A stretch of DNA of 64,000 bases from Limnohabitans sp. INBF002 (GTDB lineage: Bacteria; Pseudomonadota; Gammaproteobacteria; Burkholderiales; Burkholderiaceae_C), in assembly GCF_027924905.1 (NCBI RefSeq), contig NZ_AP027055.1:2418001-2482000 (forward strand). The letters are read 5' to 3'. A program made the position numbers and the translations under genes. Positions 9,304 through 20,404 of this stretch are shown one piece after another. The notes under the pieces are model-generated. The model did no database searches and had not been told where the DNA came from. It saw only the letters and a program-made list of their open reading frames with translations. The first letter of the stretch is position 1. Each line of letters begins with the position of its first letter.

Positions 9304-10080
9304 ATGTGCCAACTGCTCGGACTGAATTGCAAAAACCCCACAGACGCGACCTTCAGCTTCAGTGGTTTCGCGCAACGCGCTGGCGTGACCGACCACCACG
9401 CCGATGGCTGGGGCATTGCGTTCTTTGAAGGCTCCGAACAAGACCGCGGTTTGCGCCATTTCATTGACCATTTACCCGCCAGCACCTCGCCTGTGGCCGA
9501 GTTGATTCGCAAGTACCCGATCAAAAGTCGCAACGTCATTTCCCACATTCGCAAGGCCACGCAAGGCGTGGTGGCACTTGAGAATTGCCACCCCTTTGTG
9601 CGTGAACTGTGGGGCCGCTACTGGGTGTTTGCGCACAACGGAAACCTAGAGAACTACGAACCGCGCTTGCACGGCAATTTCAAACCCGTCGGTCACACCG
9701 ACAGCGAGCAGGCGTTTTGCTGGTTGATGCAAGAGATGGCCAAGTCACACGCCAGCGTGCCATCGGTTGACGAACTGACACTGACGCTCAAAGAACTGGT
9801 GCCGCAGATCGCCAAGCACGGTACGTTCAATTTCTTGCTGTCCAACGGTCAGGCGCTGTGGGCGCATGCCTCGACTAATCTTTGCTACATCGAACGCAAA
9901 CACCCGTTTGCAAAGGCCACGCTCAGTGACCAAGACATGAGCATCAACTTTGCGGAACACGCATCGCCTGATGACCGTGTGGCTGTGGTGGTGACGGCGC
10001 CTTTGACGACCAATGAGGTGTGGACGCCGTTTGCGCCTGGGGAATTGAAGGTGTTTGTGGACGGACAGCTGCGCGCTTAA
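9304..10080 (+). CDS. class II glutamine amidotransferase (YafJ-like)
   Basis: The 258-residue protein begins Met-Cys, so Cys2 becomes the N-terminal nucleophile after Met removal, as in Ntn-type GATase II enzymes. Other family landmarks are HADGWGIAFF (32-41), HIRKATQG (81-88) and HNGNLENY (111-118). It contains only the glutaminase domain, as YafJ does, so the ammonia acceptor or a non-transfer role is unknown. It follows the MFS gene by 15 bp and its stop overlaps the stop of convergent gshB. Confidence 0.88.
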   Translation: MCQLLGLNCKNPTDATFSFSGFAQRAGVTDHHADGWGIAFFEGSEQDRGLRHFIDHLPASTSPVAELIRKYPIKSRNVISHIRKATQGVVALENCHPFVRELWGRYWVFAHNGNLENYEPRLHGNFKPVGHTDSEQAFCWLMQEMAKSHASVPSVDELTLTLKELVPQIAKHGTFNFLLSNGQALWAHASTNLCYIERKHPFAKATLSDQDMSINFAEHASPDDRVAVVVTAPLTTNEVWTPFAPGELKVFVDGQLRA

Positions 10081-11024
10081 GCGGCCGCAGTTTCCAACGC
10101 GTCGATGAACATGGCGGCCACATCGAAACCGGTTTGGTCAAAGATTTCTTGGAAACACGTGGGGCTGGTCACGTTGACCTCGGTGAGGCAATCACCAATC
10201 ACATCCAAGCCCACCAACAACAAACCGCGCTTGGCGAGGATGGGGCCGAGGGCTTCGGCGATTTCTTGGTCACGTGCGGAGATGGCTTGCGCCACGCCTT
10301 TGCCGCCTGCGGCCAAGTTGCCGCGCACTTCACCGCCCTGCGGGATGCGTGCCAAGCAATAGGGCACGACCTTGCCGCCGATGACGAGCACGCGCTTGTC
10401 GCCTTTGTCAATCGCAGGGATGAACTTTTGCACCATGACCGTTTGGGCGCCGTCACGGTTGAGGGTTTCGGTGATGGCACCGAGGTTCAAGCCATCGTCC
10501 TTCACGCGGAAGATGCCCATGCCGCCCATGCCATCGAGTGGCTTCAAGATGATGTCGCGGTGCTGCGCATGAAACGCACGAATGGCATCGGCGCTGCGCG
10601 TCACCAGGGTGGGGCTGATGAATTGTGCGAATTCCAGAATGGCTAATTTTTCTGGATGGTCGCGCAAAGCAGCAGGTTTGTTGAACACCTTGGCACCTTC
10701 GCGCTCGGCTTGCTCTAGCAAGTGCGTGGCGTAAAAGTACTCGCTGTCAAAAGGCGGGTCTTTGCGCATCACGATGGCGTCAGCGCTGTTGAGCGCGTAG
10801 TGCTCGTCCACGCTTTGCACGTCAAACCAATTCTCAGCATCACCCGTCAAGCGCACATATTGCACGCGTGCAGTGACTTTTTGGTCGCTTTGCCACACGA
10901 TGTCTTGCGGTTCGCAGGCCAACACTTGGTGGCCACGGCGCTGGGCTTCACGCATCATCGCAAACGTGGTGTCCTTGTAGATTTTGAAAGACGACAACGG
11001 GTCTGCGACGAAGAGGATGTGCAT
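10077..11024 (-). CDS. gshB: glutathione synthetase
   Basis: This enzyme joins gamma-glutamylcysteine and glycine using ATP, the second step of glutathione synthesis. The 315-residue length is normal for the bacterial ATP-grasp enzyme. Landmarks are MRKDPPFD (86-93), the glycine-rich ATP loop KPLDGMGGMGIF (161-172) and NVTSPTCFQEI near the C-terminus. It is the last gene of gshA-kup-gshB, starting 3 bp after kup ends. All steps from glutamate and cysteine to glutathione are therefore encoded in this operon. Confidence 0.96.
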   Translation of the reverse strand: MHILFVADPLSSFKIYKDTTFAMMREAQRRGHQVLACEPQDIVWQSDQKVTARVQYVRLTGDAENWFDVQSVDEHYALNSADAIVMRKDPPFDSEYFYATHLLEQAEREGAKVFNKPAALRDHPEKLAILEFAQFISPTLVTRSADAIRAFHAQHRDIILKPLDGMGGMGIFRVKDDGLNLGAITETLNRDGAQTVMVQKFIPAIDKGDKRVLVIGGKVVPYCLARIPQGGEVRGNLAAGGKGVAQAISARDQEIAEALGPILAKRGLLLVGLDVIGDCLTEVNVTSPTCFQEIFDQTGFDVAAMFIDALETAAA

Positions 11025-11027
11025 GTT

Positions 11028-12905
11028 TTAAATTTCGATTTTGCTGCCCAGCTCCACCACGGAGTTGCTAGGCAAGTTCAAGAAGTCGGCAGCAGAGCTG
11101 GCATTGAGATGCATTTGTGCGAACAGCTTTTCGCGCCAGGCCGGCATGCCACTGCCCACCGTAGGCACGATGCTGTCGCGTGACAAGAAGTAGCTGGTGG
11201 TCATGGGGCTAACTTCGCAGCCCAAACCTTTCAAATGCGACAACGCGCCTGGCACATCAGGATCATCTTTGAAGCCGTAATGAATTTCGACTTGCCAGCA
11301 ATCGTGTCCCAAGGCTTTGATTTGCAAACGCTCCGCATCATCAACCCAAGGCACCTCATGGTTTTGCACGTTCACAAACAGGTTTTGATGATGCAGCACT
11401 TTGTTATGCTTGAGGTTATGCAACATGGCATTGGGGACGCTGCCTTTGCCAGATGTCAAAAACACCGCTGTGCCTTCCACGCGCGTGGGAGGAGACAAGA
11501 AAACCGCTTCCAAGAAGCTCGTCAAATCCAAAGCATCCTCTTGGCGTTTTTCATGAAGAATGCCACGGCCATCACGCCAAGTGAGCATCAACATCATGAT
11601 GACGGAAGCGATCAAGAGCGGGAACCAACCGCCTTCGAACAACTTCAACAGGTTGGAAGCCCAGAAGGCCAAGTCCACGACAAAGAAGAAGCCGGTTGCA
11701 GCCAAGCACCACCAGAAGGGGTATTTCCAACCATAGTGAATCACAAAGAAAGTAAGCACGGTGGTGATGAGCATGTCAGTACACACCGCAATGCCATAAG
11801 CCGCCGCCAAATTGCTGGATGACTTGAACATCATCACGGCCAACACGATGACGGCAAACAGACCCCAATTCACAAATGGAATATAGATTTGGCCCGTGTC
11901 CTTGACGCTGGTGTGCAGCACTTGCAAACGCGGCAAGAAGCCCATTTGGACCACTTGCTTGGTCACGCTGAACGCGCCTGAAATCAGGGCTTGCGATGCG
12001 ATGACAGTGGCCGCTGTCGCCAAGCCCACCAAAGGCACCAGCAACCAATCGGGTGCCATGTTGAAGAACGGGTTAGCCACAGCGGTGGGGTCACTCAACA
12101 GCAGCGCGCCCTGACCAAAATAGTTCAGCGTCAGCGCAGGCATGACGACAAAGAACCAAGCCAAGCGAATGGGCTTTTTCCCGAAGTGCCCCATGTCAGC
12201 GTACAAGGCTTCACCGCCGGTGACGCACAACACCACAGCACCCAAAATCAAAAATGTGACGGTGGGTTCGCTGATGATGAACTGCACGGCATAGTGCGGG
12301 CTCAGCGCCCACATGATTTCTGGATGCGATGCAATGTGATAAAGCCCCAAAGCAGCAATGACAGCAAACCAAACCACGGTGATGGGACCAAAGAATTTAC
12401 CAATGCCACTGGTGCCTCGCTTTTGCACCGCAAAGAGGCCAAACAAAATCACGATCGTGATTGGAATCACATACTTCTTAAAGGCGGGTGACACCACCTC
12501 CAAACCTTCCACCGCCGACAGCACAGAAATAGCAGGCGTGATGACACCATCACCATAAAACAAACAGGTGCCAAAAATACCCACGATCAACATGCGTTGG
12601 CGCAACACCGGTCGGTCTTTGACCGCCATCGACGCCAAAGCCAACATCGCCACCAAACCACCTTCGCCGTGGTTATCGGCACGCAGCACCAAGGCCACGT
12701 ACTTGATGGACACGATGACCGTCAGCGTCCAAAAGAAGATCGACAAGATGCCGTAAATGTTGTCAGGCGTGAACTCCACATGTCCTGAACCAAACACTTC
12801 TTTCATCGCATACAGCACGCTGGTGCCAATGTCGCCGTAAACGACGCCAATCGCGCCTAAGGTGAGCGCCGCGAGCGACGACTTGCCGTGTTGTTCCATC
12901 ATCAA
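11028..12905 (-). CDS. kup: KUP-family potassium:H+ symporter
   Basis: The 625-residue protein has about twelve N-terminal membrane helices and a hydrophilic C-terminal domain. The N-terminal signature is [20 protein letters not shown] (residues 20-39). Kup is a low-affinity K+ uptake system that works well at acidic pH. The gene is packed between gshA (2 bp gap) and gshB (3 bp gap), linking K+ uptake with glutathione synthesis, which in other bacteria gates Kef K+ efflux. The start contains three consecutive ATG codons; the outermost is listed. Confidence 0.95.
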   Translation of the reverse strand: MMMEQHGKSSLAALTLGAIGVVYGDIGTSVLYAMKEVFGSGHVEFTPDNIYGILSIFFWTLTVIVSIKYVALVLRADNHGEGGLVAMLALASMAVKDRPVLRQRMLIVGIFGTCLFYGDGVITPAISVLSAVEGLEVVSPAFKKYVIPITIVILFGLFAVQKRGTSGIGKFFGPITVVWFAVIAALGLYHIASHPEIMWALSPHYAVQFIISEPTVTFLILGAVVLCVTGGEALYADMGHFGKKPIRLAWFFVVMPALTLNYFGQGALLLSDPTAVANPFFNMAPDWLLVPLVGLATAATVIASQALISGAFSVTKQVVQMGFLPRLQVLHTSVKDTGQIYIPFVNWGLFAVIVLAVMMFKSSSNLAAAYGIAVCTDMLITTVLTFFVIHYGWKYPFWWCLAATGFFFVVDLAFWASNLLKLFEGGWFPLLIASVIMMLMLTWRDGRGILHEKRQEDALDLTSFLEAVFLSPPTRVEGTAVFLTSGKGSVPNAMLHNLKHNKVLHHQNLFVNVQNHEVPWVDDAERLQIKALGHDCWQVEIHYGFKDDPDVPGALSHLKGLGCEVSPMTTSYFLSRDSIVPTVGSGMPAWREKLFAQMHLNASSAADFLNLPSNSVVELGSKIEI

Positions 12906-12907
12906 TC

Positions 12908-14203
12908 TCAGTCGTAGTTTTCTGCTTCGGGATCGGTGGCTTCGAGTTCATAACTCGCAGCCAGCATGGCCAAACGGCCAATGACGCCATACATGTAAAA
13001 ACGGTTCGGCGTGCTCGCGCCGGGCTTCATGCCAGGCTGCGGTGTGTGCGCACTTTGCTCAAATGCCAAAGGTACAAAGCTGGCCCCGGGAGCGTTCAAG
13101 TTTTCGTCCACGCCGCGGTCGGCATGCACGCGGTAGAAGCCGCCCACCACGTAGCGGTCCATCATGTAGACCACGGGTTCAGCCACCGCGTCGTTCAAGC
13201 GCTCGTGCGTGAGCACGCCTTCTTGGATGATGACTTGGTTGACTTCTTGGCCGTCCTTGACCACGCTCATTTTGTTGCGCGTCTTGCGGTTGACCACGTC
13301 CAAGTCTTTGACATCGCGCACGGTCATGATGCCCATGCCGTAGGTGCCGTTGTCGGCCTTGACGATGACGAATGGTTTTTCGTTGATGCCGTACTCTTTG
13401 TATTTGCGCTTGATCTTGGTGAGCAAGGCATCCACATTGGTCTTCAAACACTCCATGCCCGTGCCTTCGGCAAAGTTGACTTCGCCGCATTGGTTGAACA
13501 TGGGGTTGATCAGCCAAGGGTCGATGCCCAAGAGTTTGCCAAAGCGCTTGGCGACCTCTTCGTAACACTCAAAGTGTTTGCTCTTGCGGCGCACGCTCCA
13601 GCCTGCATGCAGCGGGGGCAACAGGTGTTGCTCGTGCAGGTCTTCCAAGATGCCAGGAATGCCTGCGCTCAAATCGTTGTTGAGCAAAATCGTGCAAGGG
13701 TCAAAGTCTTTGAGCCCCAAGCGGCGTTTGCCACGAATCACCGGCTCCAACGTGACGCTGTCACCGTTGGGCAAATCGATGGTGGTGTTTTCTTTGATCT
13801 CGGGGTTAATCGAGCCAATGCGCACATTCAAACCCGCCATGTGGAAGATGCGCTGCAGCTGCGCCACGTTCGACAAATAGAAGGTGTTGCGCGTGTGGTT
13901 CTCGGGAATCAACAGCAGGTTGCGCGCTTCAGGGCAAATCTTCTCAATCGCGGCCATCGCGGCTTGCACGGCAAGCGGCAGCATTTCAGGCGTGAGGTTG
14001 TTCCAGCCGCCTGGGTAGAGGTTGGTGTCTACGGGGGCGAGCTTGAAACCCGCATTGCGAATATCGACCGAGCTGTAGAACGGCGGCGTGTGCTCCATCC
14101 ATTCCAAACGAAACCAACGCTCGATGGCAGGCATGGAATCGAGGATGCGTTGTTCAAGCTCGTTGATGGGGCCGTTGAGGGCGGTGATGAGATGAGGAAC
14201 CAT
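12908..14203 (-). CDS. gshA: glutamate-cysteine ligase, proteobacterial type
   Basis: This enzyme makes gamma-glutamylcysteine from glutamate and cysteine with ATP, the rate-limiting step of glutathione synthesis. At 431 residues it belongs to the shorter GshA family of beta- and acidithiobacilli rather than the 518-residue E. coli type. Landmarks include [25 protein letters not shown] split around residue 50, [16 protein letters not shown] and [15 protein letters not shown]. It heads gshA-kup-gshB. The 81 bp upstream to proA shows no clear promoter. Confidence 0.93.
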   Translation of the reverse strand: MVPHLITALNGPINELEQRILDSMPAIERWFRLEWMEHTPPFYSSVDIRNAGFKLAPVDTNLYPGGWNNLTPEMLPLAVQAAMAAIEKICPEARNLLLIPENHTRNTFYLSNVAQLQRIFHMAGLNVRIGSINPEIKENTTIDLPNGDSVTLEPVIRGKRRLGLKDFDPCTILLNNDLSAGIPGILEDLHEQHLLPPLHAGWSVRRKSKHFECYEEVAKRFGKLLGIDPWLINPMFNQCGEVNFAEGTGMECLKTNVDALLTKIKRKYKEYGINEKPFVIVKADNGTYGMGIMTVRDVKDLDVVNRKTRNKMSVVKDGQEVNQVIIQEGVLTHERLNDAVAEPVVYMMDRYVVGGFYRVHADRGVDENLNAPGASFVPLAFEQSAHTPQPGMKPGASTPNRFYMYGVIGRLAMLAASYELEATDPEAENYD

Positions 14204-14284
14204 GGTGTCCTTGTATGTGGAAAGTAATTCTAGGACGTTGGGATGACAAGACGCGTTTCAAACGAAGAAGTGTCGCGCCATCGG

Positions 14285-15565
14285 CTAGGTGCGAATTTCG
14301 CCTTGACCCAACACCACGTATTTCAATGAGGTCAGACCTTCGATGCCCACAGGTCCACGGGCATGAAATTTATCGGTAGAAATGCCTATTTCAGCACCCA
14401 AACCGTATTCAAAACCATCTGCAAATCGGGTGCTGGCGTTCACCATCACACTGGACGAGTCCACCTCGCGCAAGAAGCGCTGGGCGTGCATGTGGTCACG
14501 CGTGAGGATGGACTCTGTGTGGTGGCTCGAATAGTGGTTGATGTGGGCAATGGCTTCGTCCAAGCCCTCCACCACCTTGATGCTGATGATGGGGCCCAAA
14601 TATTCTTCAAACCAATCTTGCTCGGTTGCGTCTTTGAGGTTTGCACCTTTGACTTGTGTGAGGATGGTTTTGGCTTCTGGAGAACAGCGCATCTCCACAC
14701 CTTTGGCAGCAAAGATGGCGCCAATCTTGGGCAAAAACTCGGCGGCCACGCCACGTGCAACCAGCAAGCTTTCGCTGGCGTTGCAAGGGCTGTACTTTTG
14801 GGTCTTGGCGTTGTCGGCCACGGTCACAGCCATGGCGATGTCGCAAGGGTCGTCCACATAGGTGTGGCAATTACCGTCCAAGTGTTTGATGACGGGCACT
14901 TTGGCGTCGCGGCTGATGCGCTCGATCAAGCCTTTGCCGCCGCGCGGAATGATGACATCCACAAACTCAGGCATGGCAATCAAATGGCCTACCGCTTCGC
15001 GGTCGGTGGTCTGCACCATCTGCACGGCGTCAATGGGCAAACCACTTTCGCTCAATGCTTGCTGCACCAACTTGGCCAAGGCTTTGTTGGACTCAATCGC
15101 TTCCGAGCCGCCGCGCAAGATGCAGGCGTTGCCGCTCTTGATGGACAACGACGCGGCTTCAATCGTCACGTTGGGACGGCTTTCGAAAATCATGCCGAAC
15201 ACACCCAAAGGCACGCGCATTTGGCCCACGCGAATGCCGCTAGGTTGCTCTTTCAAACCCGTGATTTCACCAATCACCTCTGGCATGGCCGCGAGTTGTT
15301 CGCAACCTTGCGCGCAGGTTTCCAACACTTTGGGCGTGAGCTTCAAGCGGTCCACCATGGGCGCATCCAAGCCTGCGGCGATGGCGCGGGCGATGTCTTT
15401 GGCGTTGTCAATTTGCAGCGCGGCGATGTTGTCACGCAGCAAAGCGGCCAGCTTGCGCAGCGCGGTGTTTTTGACCGCGGCAGAGGCTTTGGCCATGTGC
15501 GCTGAAGCGACTTTGGCTTGAGCGCCCAGCGCGTGCATGTGGTCGGCAACGTTGAGAGTCGTCAT
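14285..15565 (-). CDS. proA: gamma-glutamyl phosphate reductase (glutamate-5-semialdehyde dehydrogenase)
   Basis: ProA reduces gamma-glutamyl phosphate with NADPH to glutamate-5-semialdehyde in proline synthesis. The 426-residue length is typical. The catalytic cysteine is Cys261 in [11 protein letters not shown], and the aldehyde-dehydrogenase fold is shown by FESRPNVT (127-134) and ILRGGSEAI (149-157). It is the last gene of the leuS-lptE-holA-proA run and starts 15 bp after holA. proB is not in the window. Confidence 0.96.
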   Translation of the reverse strand: MTTLNVADHMHALGAQAKVASAHMAKASAAVKNTALRKLAALLRDNIAALQIDNAKDIARAIAAGLDAPMVDRLKLTPKVLETCAQGCEQLAAMPEVIGEITGLKEQPSGIRVGQMRVPLGVFGMIFESRPNVTIEAASLSIKSGNACILRGGSEAIESNKALAKLVQQALSESGLPIDAVQMVQTTDREAVGHLIAMPEFVDVIIPRGGKGLIERISRDAKVPVIKHLDGNCHTYVDDPCDIAMAVTVADNAKTQKYSPCNASESLLVARGVAAEFLPKIGAIFAAKGVEMRCSPEAKTILTQVKGANLKDATEQDWFEEYLGPIISIKVVEGLDEAIAHINHYSSHHTESILTRDHMHAQRFLREVDSSSVMVNASTRFADGFEYGLGAEIGISTDKFHARGPVGIEGLTSLKYVVLGQGEIRT

Positions 15566-15580
15566 GGTGTGTTTTCCTAA

Positions 15581-16651
15581 TTAAGCGTTGCGCGGCATAC
15601 AAGCACGGCACAAACGCATGGCCAAACGGTGCAGGGCTTGCCAGTTGTCGGCAGGCCATTCTGGTGTTTTCAAGCCTTTGACAATGCCGTCAACTTGGTG
15701 TGCTGACTGCAACAATTTTTCGAGCATGCCCACGCTCAAGCGTGGCAGCACGCGTTCAAACAAACGCTCGCGCGGGCCCCAAATGCGCTGTTCGCGCAGG
15801 GCCATGGGCAAGGCCTTGCCCGATGCCACGGCGTCTTTGACACGCTTCAAGGCACGGATTTCTTCGGCCAGCGTGTAGTGCACCAACACCTCCGCTTCAC
15901 CTTCCGCCTTCAAGCCATCGAGCATGCGTTGCACGCGCAGCGGCTGACCGCTGAGTACAGCTTCTGAGAGTTTGAACACGTCATAACGCGCCACGTTCAT
16001 CACCGCGCGTTCGACTTGCTCAAAGCTCAACTCGCCTGCGGGGTACAGAAGGCCAAGCTTTTGAATTTCTTGGTGCGCTGCCAGCAAGTTGCCTTCCACA
16101 CGTTCAGCAAAAAATTGCAAGGTGTGTTGACCCGCTTCGCCAGCGGCGACGCGTTGCTGCTGCGCACCCAAACGTTGCGCAATCCACGTGGGCAAAGCGT
16201 GGCGTTCAATCGGATCAATCTGCACGCTGATGCCGTTGTTTTCTAAGGCACTGAACCAAGCCGAACTTTTGGTCGCTTTGTCTAAGCGCGGCAACAGCAC
16301 CACGGTCAACGTGCTGTCATTGCCCACAGCCAACTCAGCAATTTGCTGCAAAGCTGTGCTGCCTTCTTTGCCGGGCTTGCCCGAAGGAATGCGAATTTCA
16401 ATGAGTTGCTTATCGGCAAACAAGCTCATGGAACCGCCTGCCGCCAACACTTCGCCCCAATCAAAATGCGCACCAGCCACGGTGTACACGTTGCGCTCGG
16501 TGTAGCCCTGTTCGCGTGCAGTATTGCGCAAAGCATCTAGCGCTTCTTGCTGCAACAGAGGCTCATCCCCATGAAAGGTGTAGAGGCTGCGCAAGCCTTT
16601 GCTCGCCTGCGTTTGCAGGTGATTGGCAAATTGAGCGCTGGCGACTTGCAT
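15581..16651 (-). CDS. holA: DNA polymerase III delta subunit
   Basis: The delta subunit opens the beta sliding clamp as part of the clamp loader. The 356-residue protein has the family's N-terminal pattern (YTFHGDEPLLQQEALDALR, residues 23-41) and no Walker motif, as expected because delta does not hydrolyse ATP. It follows lptE by 2 bp in the order leuS-lptE-holA known from other proteobacteria. Confidence 0.93.
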   Translation of the reverse strand: MQVASAQFANHLQTQASKGLRSLYTFHGDEPLLQQEALDALRNTAREQGYTERNVYTVAGAHFDWGEVLAAGGSMSLFADKQLIEIRIPSGKPGKEGSTALQQIAELAVGNDSTLTVVLLPRLDKATKSSAWFSALENNGISVQIDPIERHALPTWIAQRLGAQQQRVAAGEAGQHTLQFFAERVEGNLLAAHQEIQKLGLLYPAGELSFEQVERAVMNVARYDVFKLSEAVLSGQPLRVQRMLDGLKAEGEAEVLVHYTLAEEIRALKRVKDAVASGKALPMALREQRIWGPRERLFERVLPRLSVGMLEKLLQSAHQVDGIVKGLKTPEWPADNWQALHRLAMRLCRACMPRNA

Positions 16652-16653
16652 AT

Positions 16654-17160
16654 TTAAATTTGACGCACAGCTGCCAAGCGGCGTTGAATTTGCAAGACCA
16701 AATCATTTTCCATGTCGCGGTACAACAAGGCTTCTTCCGACTCTTTGGACAGCGCGCCAGTTTCGTTGAAGTTGATGTCGCGGGTCAGCATAATTTCCGT
16801 GTCGGGAATCAGCTCAATGCCGTTGCGTGAGCGCAGGCGAAAACGGTAACGCAAACGCAACTGAAATTCACGAATGGCACCGGTCGATGTGCGGCCCACC
16901 ACCACCTTTTCACGCAACTCAAACAACTGATCAAAAATGACTTGTGCGCGCTCAATTTGACGCGGATCGCCGATGACCTCAACCTGACCTGAAGACTCCA
17001 AACTGCGCTTGAGCTTCACGCCAAACGGTGACACGATGGGAATGCTGCTGAACAGCGTGTTGAATGCATAGCTGGGCGGCTTACGCAGCTCAAAACCACA
17101 CCCCGCCAGCCCTGTCATGAGGGCGGTGGACATCAACCATGCGCGACGTGTGGTGTGCAT
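16654..17160 (-). CDS. lptE: LPS-assembly lipoprotein LptE
   Basis: LptE plugs the LptD barrel and helps insert lipopolysaccharide into the outer membrane. The 168-residue protein has a lipoprotein signal with lipobox LAGC, giving Cys21 as the lipidated residue, and then GFELRKPPSYAFNTLF, the usual LptE opening. It lies between leuS (8 bp upstream) and holA (2 bp downstream), the standard arrangement for this essential gene. Confidence 0.92.
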   Translation of the reverse strand: MHTTRRAWLMSTALMTGLAGCGFELRKPPSYAFNTLFSSIPIVSPFGVKLKRSLESSGQVEVIGDPRQIERAQVIFDQLFELREKVVVGRTSTGAIREFQLRLRYRFRLRSRNGIELIPDTEIMLTRDINFNETGALSKESEEALLYRDMENDLVLQIQRRLAAVRQI

Positions 17161-17168
17161 ATCAACCT

Positions 17169-19856
17169 TTAAACGACGATGTTGACCAAGCGGCCAGGCA
17201 CAACGATGACCTTCTTGGGCGCAGCACCATTGGCTTGCTTGATGAAGGCTTCGGTGGCCAACGCCGCTTGCTCGATTTGCTCTTTGGTGGCCGTGGCGCT
17301 GACGGTGACCGAGCCACGCAGCTTGCCGTTGATTTGCAGCATCAGCTCCAACTCGTCACGTTGCAAGGCACTCTCGTCCACCTCAGGCCAAGCGGTGTCT
17401 AACAAATCGCCCGACTTGGCGGCGTAGCCCAACTCGGCCCACAAGTTCGCACTGATGTGCGGGCAGGCGGGGTAGAGCATGCGCAGCAACACAGACATGC
17501 CTTCGCACAGCACGGCGTTGTCGCCCTCGCTGCCATCGGCCTTGAAATCTTCCAAAGCGTTGAGCAGCTTCATGCAGCCCGACACCACGGTGTTGTATTG
17601 CATGCGGTCGTAGTCGTAGCTGACCTGTTTGAGCACCACATGCATTTCGCGACGCAGATCGGCAGCTTCTTTGCGCGGCTTGGCGGCGCTCAAGTTGCCA
17701 GCGGTGGCGGCCTTGAGCGTGGCCTCGTGTTTGAACGCGAAGTTCCACACGCGACGCAAGAAACGGTAGCTGCCTTCCACCGCAGCATCGTTCCACTCCA
17801 GCGTGGCTTCGGGCGGCGCGGTGAACATGGTGTACAGACGCGCGGTGTCGGCGCCGTAACGCTCGATCAAATCTTGCGGGTCCACGCCGTTGTTCTTGGA
17901 CTTGGACATGGTGCCCACGCCTTCGTAGTCGATGGCGGTGCCCACGGGCAATTTGCCGTCGCTGCTGTCAGCCGCATTTTTGAGCTTGGCGCCCACCACT
18001 TTGCCTGCGTCGTCCAGCACATGCTCCACATCGTGGGGCCAAAAGTAATCTTTGCCACCTTTGGCGGTGCGGCGTGAGTAAATGTGGTTGAGCACCATGC
18101 CTTGCGTGAGCAACTTGGTGAAGGGCTCATCCACTTTGACCAGCCCCATGTCGCGCATGACCTTGGTCCAGAAACGTGCGTAGAGCAAATGCAAAATTGC
18201 GTGCTCAATGCCGCCAATGTATTGGTCCATCGGCGCCCAGTACTGCGCGCCCTCGGCCACCATCGCGTCGGTGTTGGTTGGATCGCAATAGCGCATGAAG
18301 TACCACGACGAATCCACAAACGTGTCCATGGTGTCGGTCTCGCGGCGCGCGGGTTTGCCACACACGGGGCAAGTCACACCCGCGTGGAAACCTTCGTGCT
18401 TGTGCAATGGGTTGCCAGAGCCATCGGGGATGCAGTCTTGCGGCAGCACCACGGGCAAATCTTTTTCGGGCACGGGCACGGCACCGTGCTCGTCGCAATG
18501 GATGATCGGGATCGGCGTGCCCCAGTAGCGCTGGCGGCTGATGCCCCAGTCGCGCAAGCGCCAGGTGGTTTTTTTCTCGCCGAGGCCTTTGGCGGCGAGC
18601 AGCTCGGCCACTTTGTTGACGGCCGCTTTTTGGTTCAAGCCATCGAGTTCACCAGAGTTGATGCACACACAGCTCTGTTTATCGCCGTACCACTCTTGCC
18701 ACTCTTGGTCATTGAACGCTTGGTCTTTGACCGACACCACTTGTTGGATGGGCAAGTCGTATTTCAAAGCAAACGCAAAGTCACGCTCGTCATGCGCAGG
18801 CACGCCCATGACGGCGCCATCGCCGTAAGACATGAGCACGTAGTTGCCCACCCACACTTCGACCTTTGCACCAGTCAATGGGTGCGTGACGAACAAGCCC
18901 GTGGGCATGCCCTTTTTCTCTTGCGTGGCCAACTCGGCTTCGGTCGTGCCACCACTCTTGCATTCTTCGAGGAAAGCAGCCATTGCGGGGTTGCTGGCCG
19001 CCGCGTGCAGCGCCAGCGGATGCTCGGCCGCTACTGCGCAGAAAGTGACACCCATGATGGTGTCGGCGCGTGTGGTGAACACATACATCTTGCCGTCGCC
19101 GATGAGCGAGCCATCTGCACCCGCAATGTCGTGCGTGAACGCAAAACGCACACCTTCGCTCTTGCCAATCCAGTTCTCTTGCATCAAGCGCACTTTGTCG
19201 GGCCAGCCGTTCAGCGTGGCCTTCTCGTTGCCGATTTGCACATGGTCCAACAGCTCTTGTGCGTAGCGGGTGATGTCGAGGTAGTAGCCTGGGATTTCAC
19301 GCTTCTCAACAGGCGCGCCTGTGCGCCAGCCTTTGCCGTCAATCACTTGCTCGTTGGCCAACACGGTTTGATCCACTGGGTCCCAGTTCACCACTTGGGT
19401 CTTGCGGTAGGCGATGCCTTTTTCAAGCATCTTCAAGAACAGCCATTGGTTCCACTTGTAGTAGGTCGCATCGCAGGTGGCCACCTCGCGTGACCAGTCA
19501 ATGGCCAAGCCCATCGCCTGCATTTGCTTCTTCATGTAGGCGATATTTTCGTAAGTCCACTTGGCGGGTGGCACGCCGTTTTTGAGCGCGGCGTTTTCAG
19601 CAGGCAAACCAAATGCGTCCCAGCCCATGGGCATCAACACGTTGTAGCCCTTCATGCGCAGGTTGCGCGTGAGCATGTCGTTGATGGTGTAGTTGCGCAC
19701 GTGGCCCATGTGCAGCTTGCCGCTGGGGTAAGGCAGCATGGAACAGGCGTAAAACTTTTTCTTGGACGCGTCTTCGGTCACGCGGTAGGCGTCGGCTTGG
19801 GTCCAAGCGGCCTGAACGGCGCGTTCGACCTCGGTGTGGTTGTATTTGTCTTGCAT
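17169..19856 (-). CDS. leuS: leucyl-tRNA synthetase
   Basis: This class I synthetase charges tRNA-Leu and edits misactivated amino acids. The 895-residue protein shows the HIGH-type motif HMGH (49-52) in [15 protein letters not shown] and the KMSKS-type motif MSKSK in [14 protein letters not shown] long CP1 editing domain and a zinc-ribbon-like region ([18 protein letters not shown]) lie between them. The motif start M-S-K-S instead of K-M-S-K-S is common in bacterial LeuRS. The 95-bp leader holds two hairpins. It is first in the leuS-lptE-holA-proA run. Confidence 0.97.
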   Translation of the reverse strand: MQDKYNHTEVERAVQAAWTQADAYRVTEDASKKKFYACSMLPYPSGKLHMGHVRNYTINDMLTRNLRMKGYNVLMPMGWDAFGLPAENAALKNGVPPAKWTYENIAYMKKQMQAMGLAIDWSREVATCDATYYKWNQWLFLKMLEKGIAYRKTQVVNWDPVDQTVLANEQVIDGKGWRTGAPVEKREIPGYYLDITRYAQELLDHVQIGNEKATLNGWPDKVRLMQENWIGKSEGVRFAFTHDIAGADGSLIGDGKMYVFTTRADTIMGVTFCAVAAEHPLALHAAASNPAMAAFLEECKSGGTTEAELATQEKKGMPTGLFVTHPLTGAKVEVWVGNYVLMSYGDGAVMGVPAHDERDFAFALKYDLPIQQVVSVKDQAFNDQEWQEWYGDKQSCVCINSGELDGLNQKAAVNKVAELLAAKGLGEKKTTWRLRDWGISRQRYWGTPIPIIHCDEHGAVPVPEKDLPVVLPQDCIPDGSGNPLHKHEGFHAGVTCPVCGKPARRETDTMDTFVDSSWYFMRYCDPTNTDAMVAEGAQYWAPMDQYIGGIEHAILHLLYARFWTKVMRDMGLVKVDEPFTKLLTQGMVLNHIYSRRTAKGGKDYFWPHDVEHVLDDAGKVVGAKLKNAADSSDGKLPVGTAIDYEGVGTMSKSKNNGVDPQDLIERYGADTARLYTMFTAPPEATLEWNDAAVEGSYRFLRRVWNFAFKHEATLKAATAGNLSAAKPRKEAADLRREMHVVLKQVSYDYDRMQYNTVVSGCMKLLNALEDFKADGSEGDNAVLCEGMSVLLRMLYPACPHISANLWAELGYAAKSGDLLDTAWPEVDESALQRDELELMLQINGKLRGSVTVSATATKEQIEQAALATEAFIKQANGAAPKKVIVVPGRLVNIVV

Positions 19857-19872
19857 GGAATCAGTCAGAGAA

Positions 19873-19913
19873 CCCCGAAATCATCGGGGAGCAACGCCTT
19901 TAAAAGCAAAGGC
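19873..19913 (-). promoter_or_regulatory. two hairpins in the leuS leader
   Basis: On the minus strand GCCTTT/AAAGGC (19896-19913) is followed by CCCCGA/TCGGGG with a 5-nt loop (19873-19889). The second ends 16 nt before the leuS start codon. Neither is followed by a T-run, so a simple terminator is unlikely; mRNA processing or translational control is possible. Confidence 0.4.
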
Positions 19914-19951
19914 TGCATATGCCTTGATTTTAGGCCTTGGTTGAGGGGGAA

Positions 19952-20404
19952 TCAGGGGGCCGTTGGCGGCTGTTTGCGCTCTGTCACAAAGCCAATACGG
20001 TTCATGCCCGCTTGCTGAGCCAGCCCCATGACTTCGACCACCCGGCCATAAGGCACACGTTCATCGGCGCGCAGCTGCACTTCGGGCAGTTCGCCATGGT
20101 CTACGGCTAAGGCTTTGGAGGCTTCGGCATTCAAACTGCGCTTGAGCTCATCCAAAGTAATGCGTTTGTCATCTAAAAAAATAGCACCTTTGTTGTCAAT
20201 GCTCAGTTTGACAAAGCGCGGTGGTGCGCTGCTGGCCTGAGCCCCGTCGGTTTTGGGTAAATCAAGCTTCAAAGCGCTGACCATCAAGGGTGCGGTGATG
20301 ATGAAGATGACCAACAACACCATCATCACATCGACCAACGGGGTGACGTTGATGTCGCTCATGGGCGTTTGGCCCGGCGTGCGCTCAAAACGTCCAAAGG
20401 CCAT
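19952..20404 (-). CDS. ExbD/TolR-family proton-channel subunit
   Basis: The 150-residue protein has a short cytoplasmic N-terminus, one transmembrane helix (about residues 23-43) and a periplasmic domain. SDINVTPLVDVMMVLLVIF carries Asp25, the proton-translocating aspartate of ExbD. It works with the ExbB/TolQ channel encoded just upstream, overlapping by 1 bp (TGATG). No tonB, tolA, tolB or pal is adjacent, so ExbD and TolR cannot be told apart here. Such pairs power outer-membrane transport or envelope constriction. Confidence 0.9.
   Translation of the reverse strand: MAFGRFERTPGQTPMSDINVTPLVDVMMVLLVIFIITAPLMVSALKLDLPKTDGAQASSAPPRFVKLSIDNKGAIFLDDKRITLDELKRSLNAEASKALAVDHGELPEVQLRADERVPYGRVVEVMGLAQQAGMNRIGFVTERKQPPTAP

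Noticed and set aside
13046-14227. 393-codon open frame antisense to gshA
   Set aside because: Same reason; the gshA protein on the other strand has full family motifs.
18084-19493. 469-codon open frame antisense to leuS
   Set aside because: Shadow of high-GC third codon positions; no recognisable protein features.
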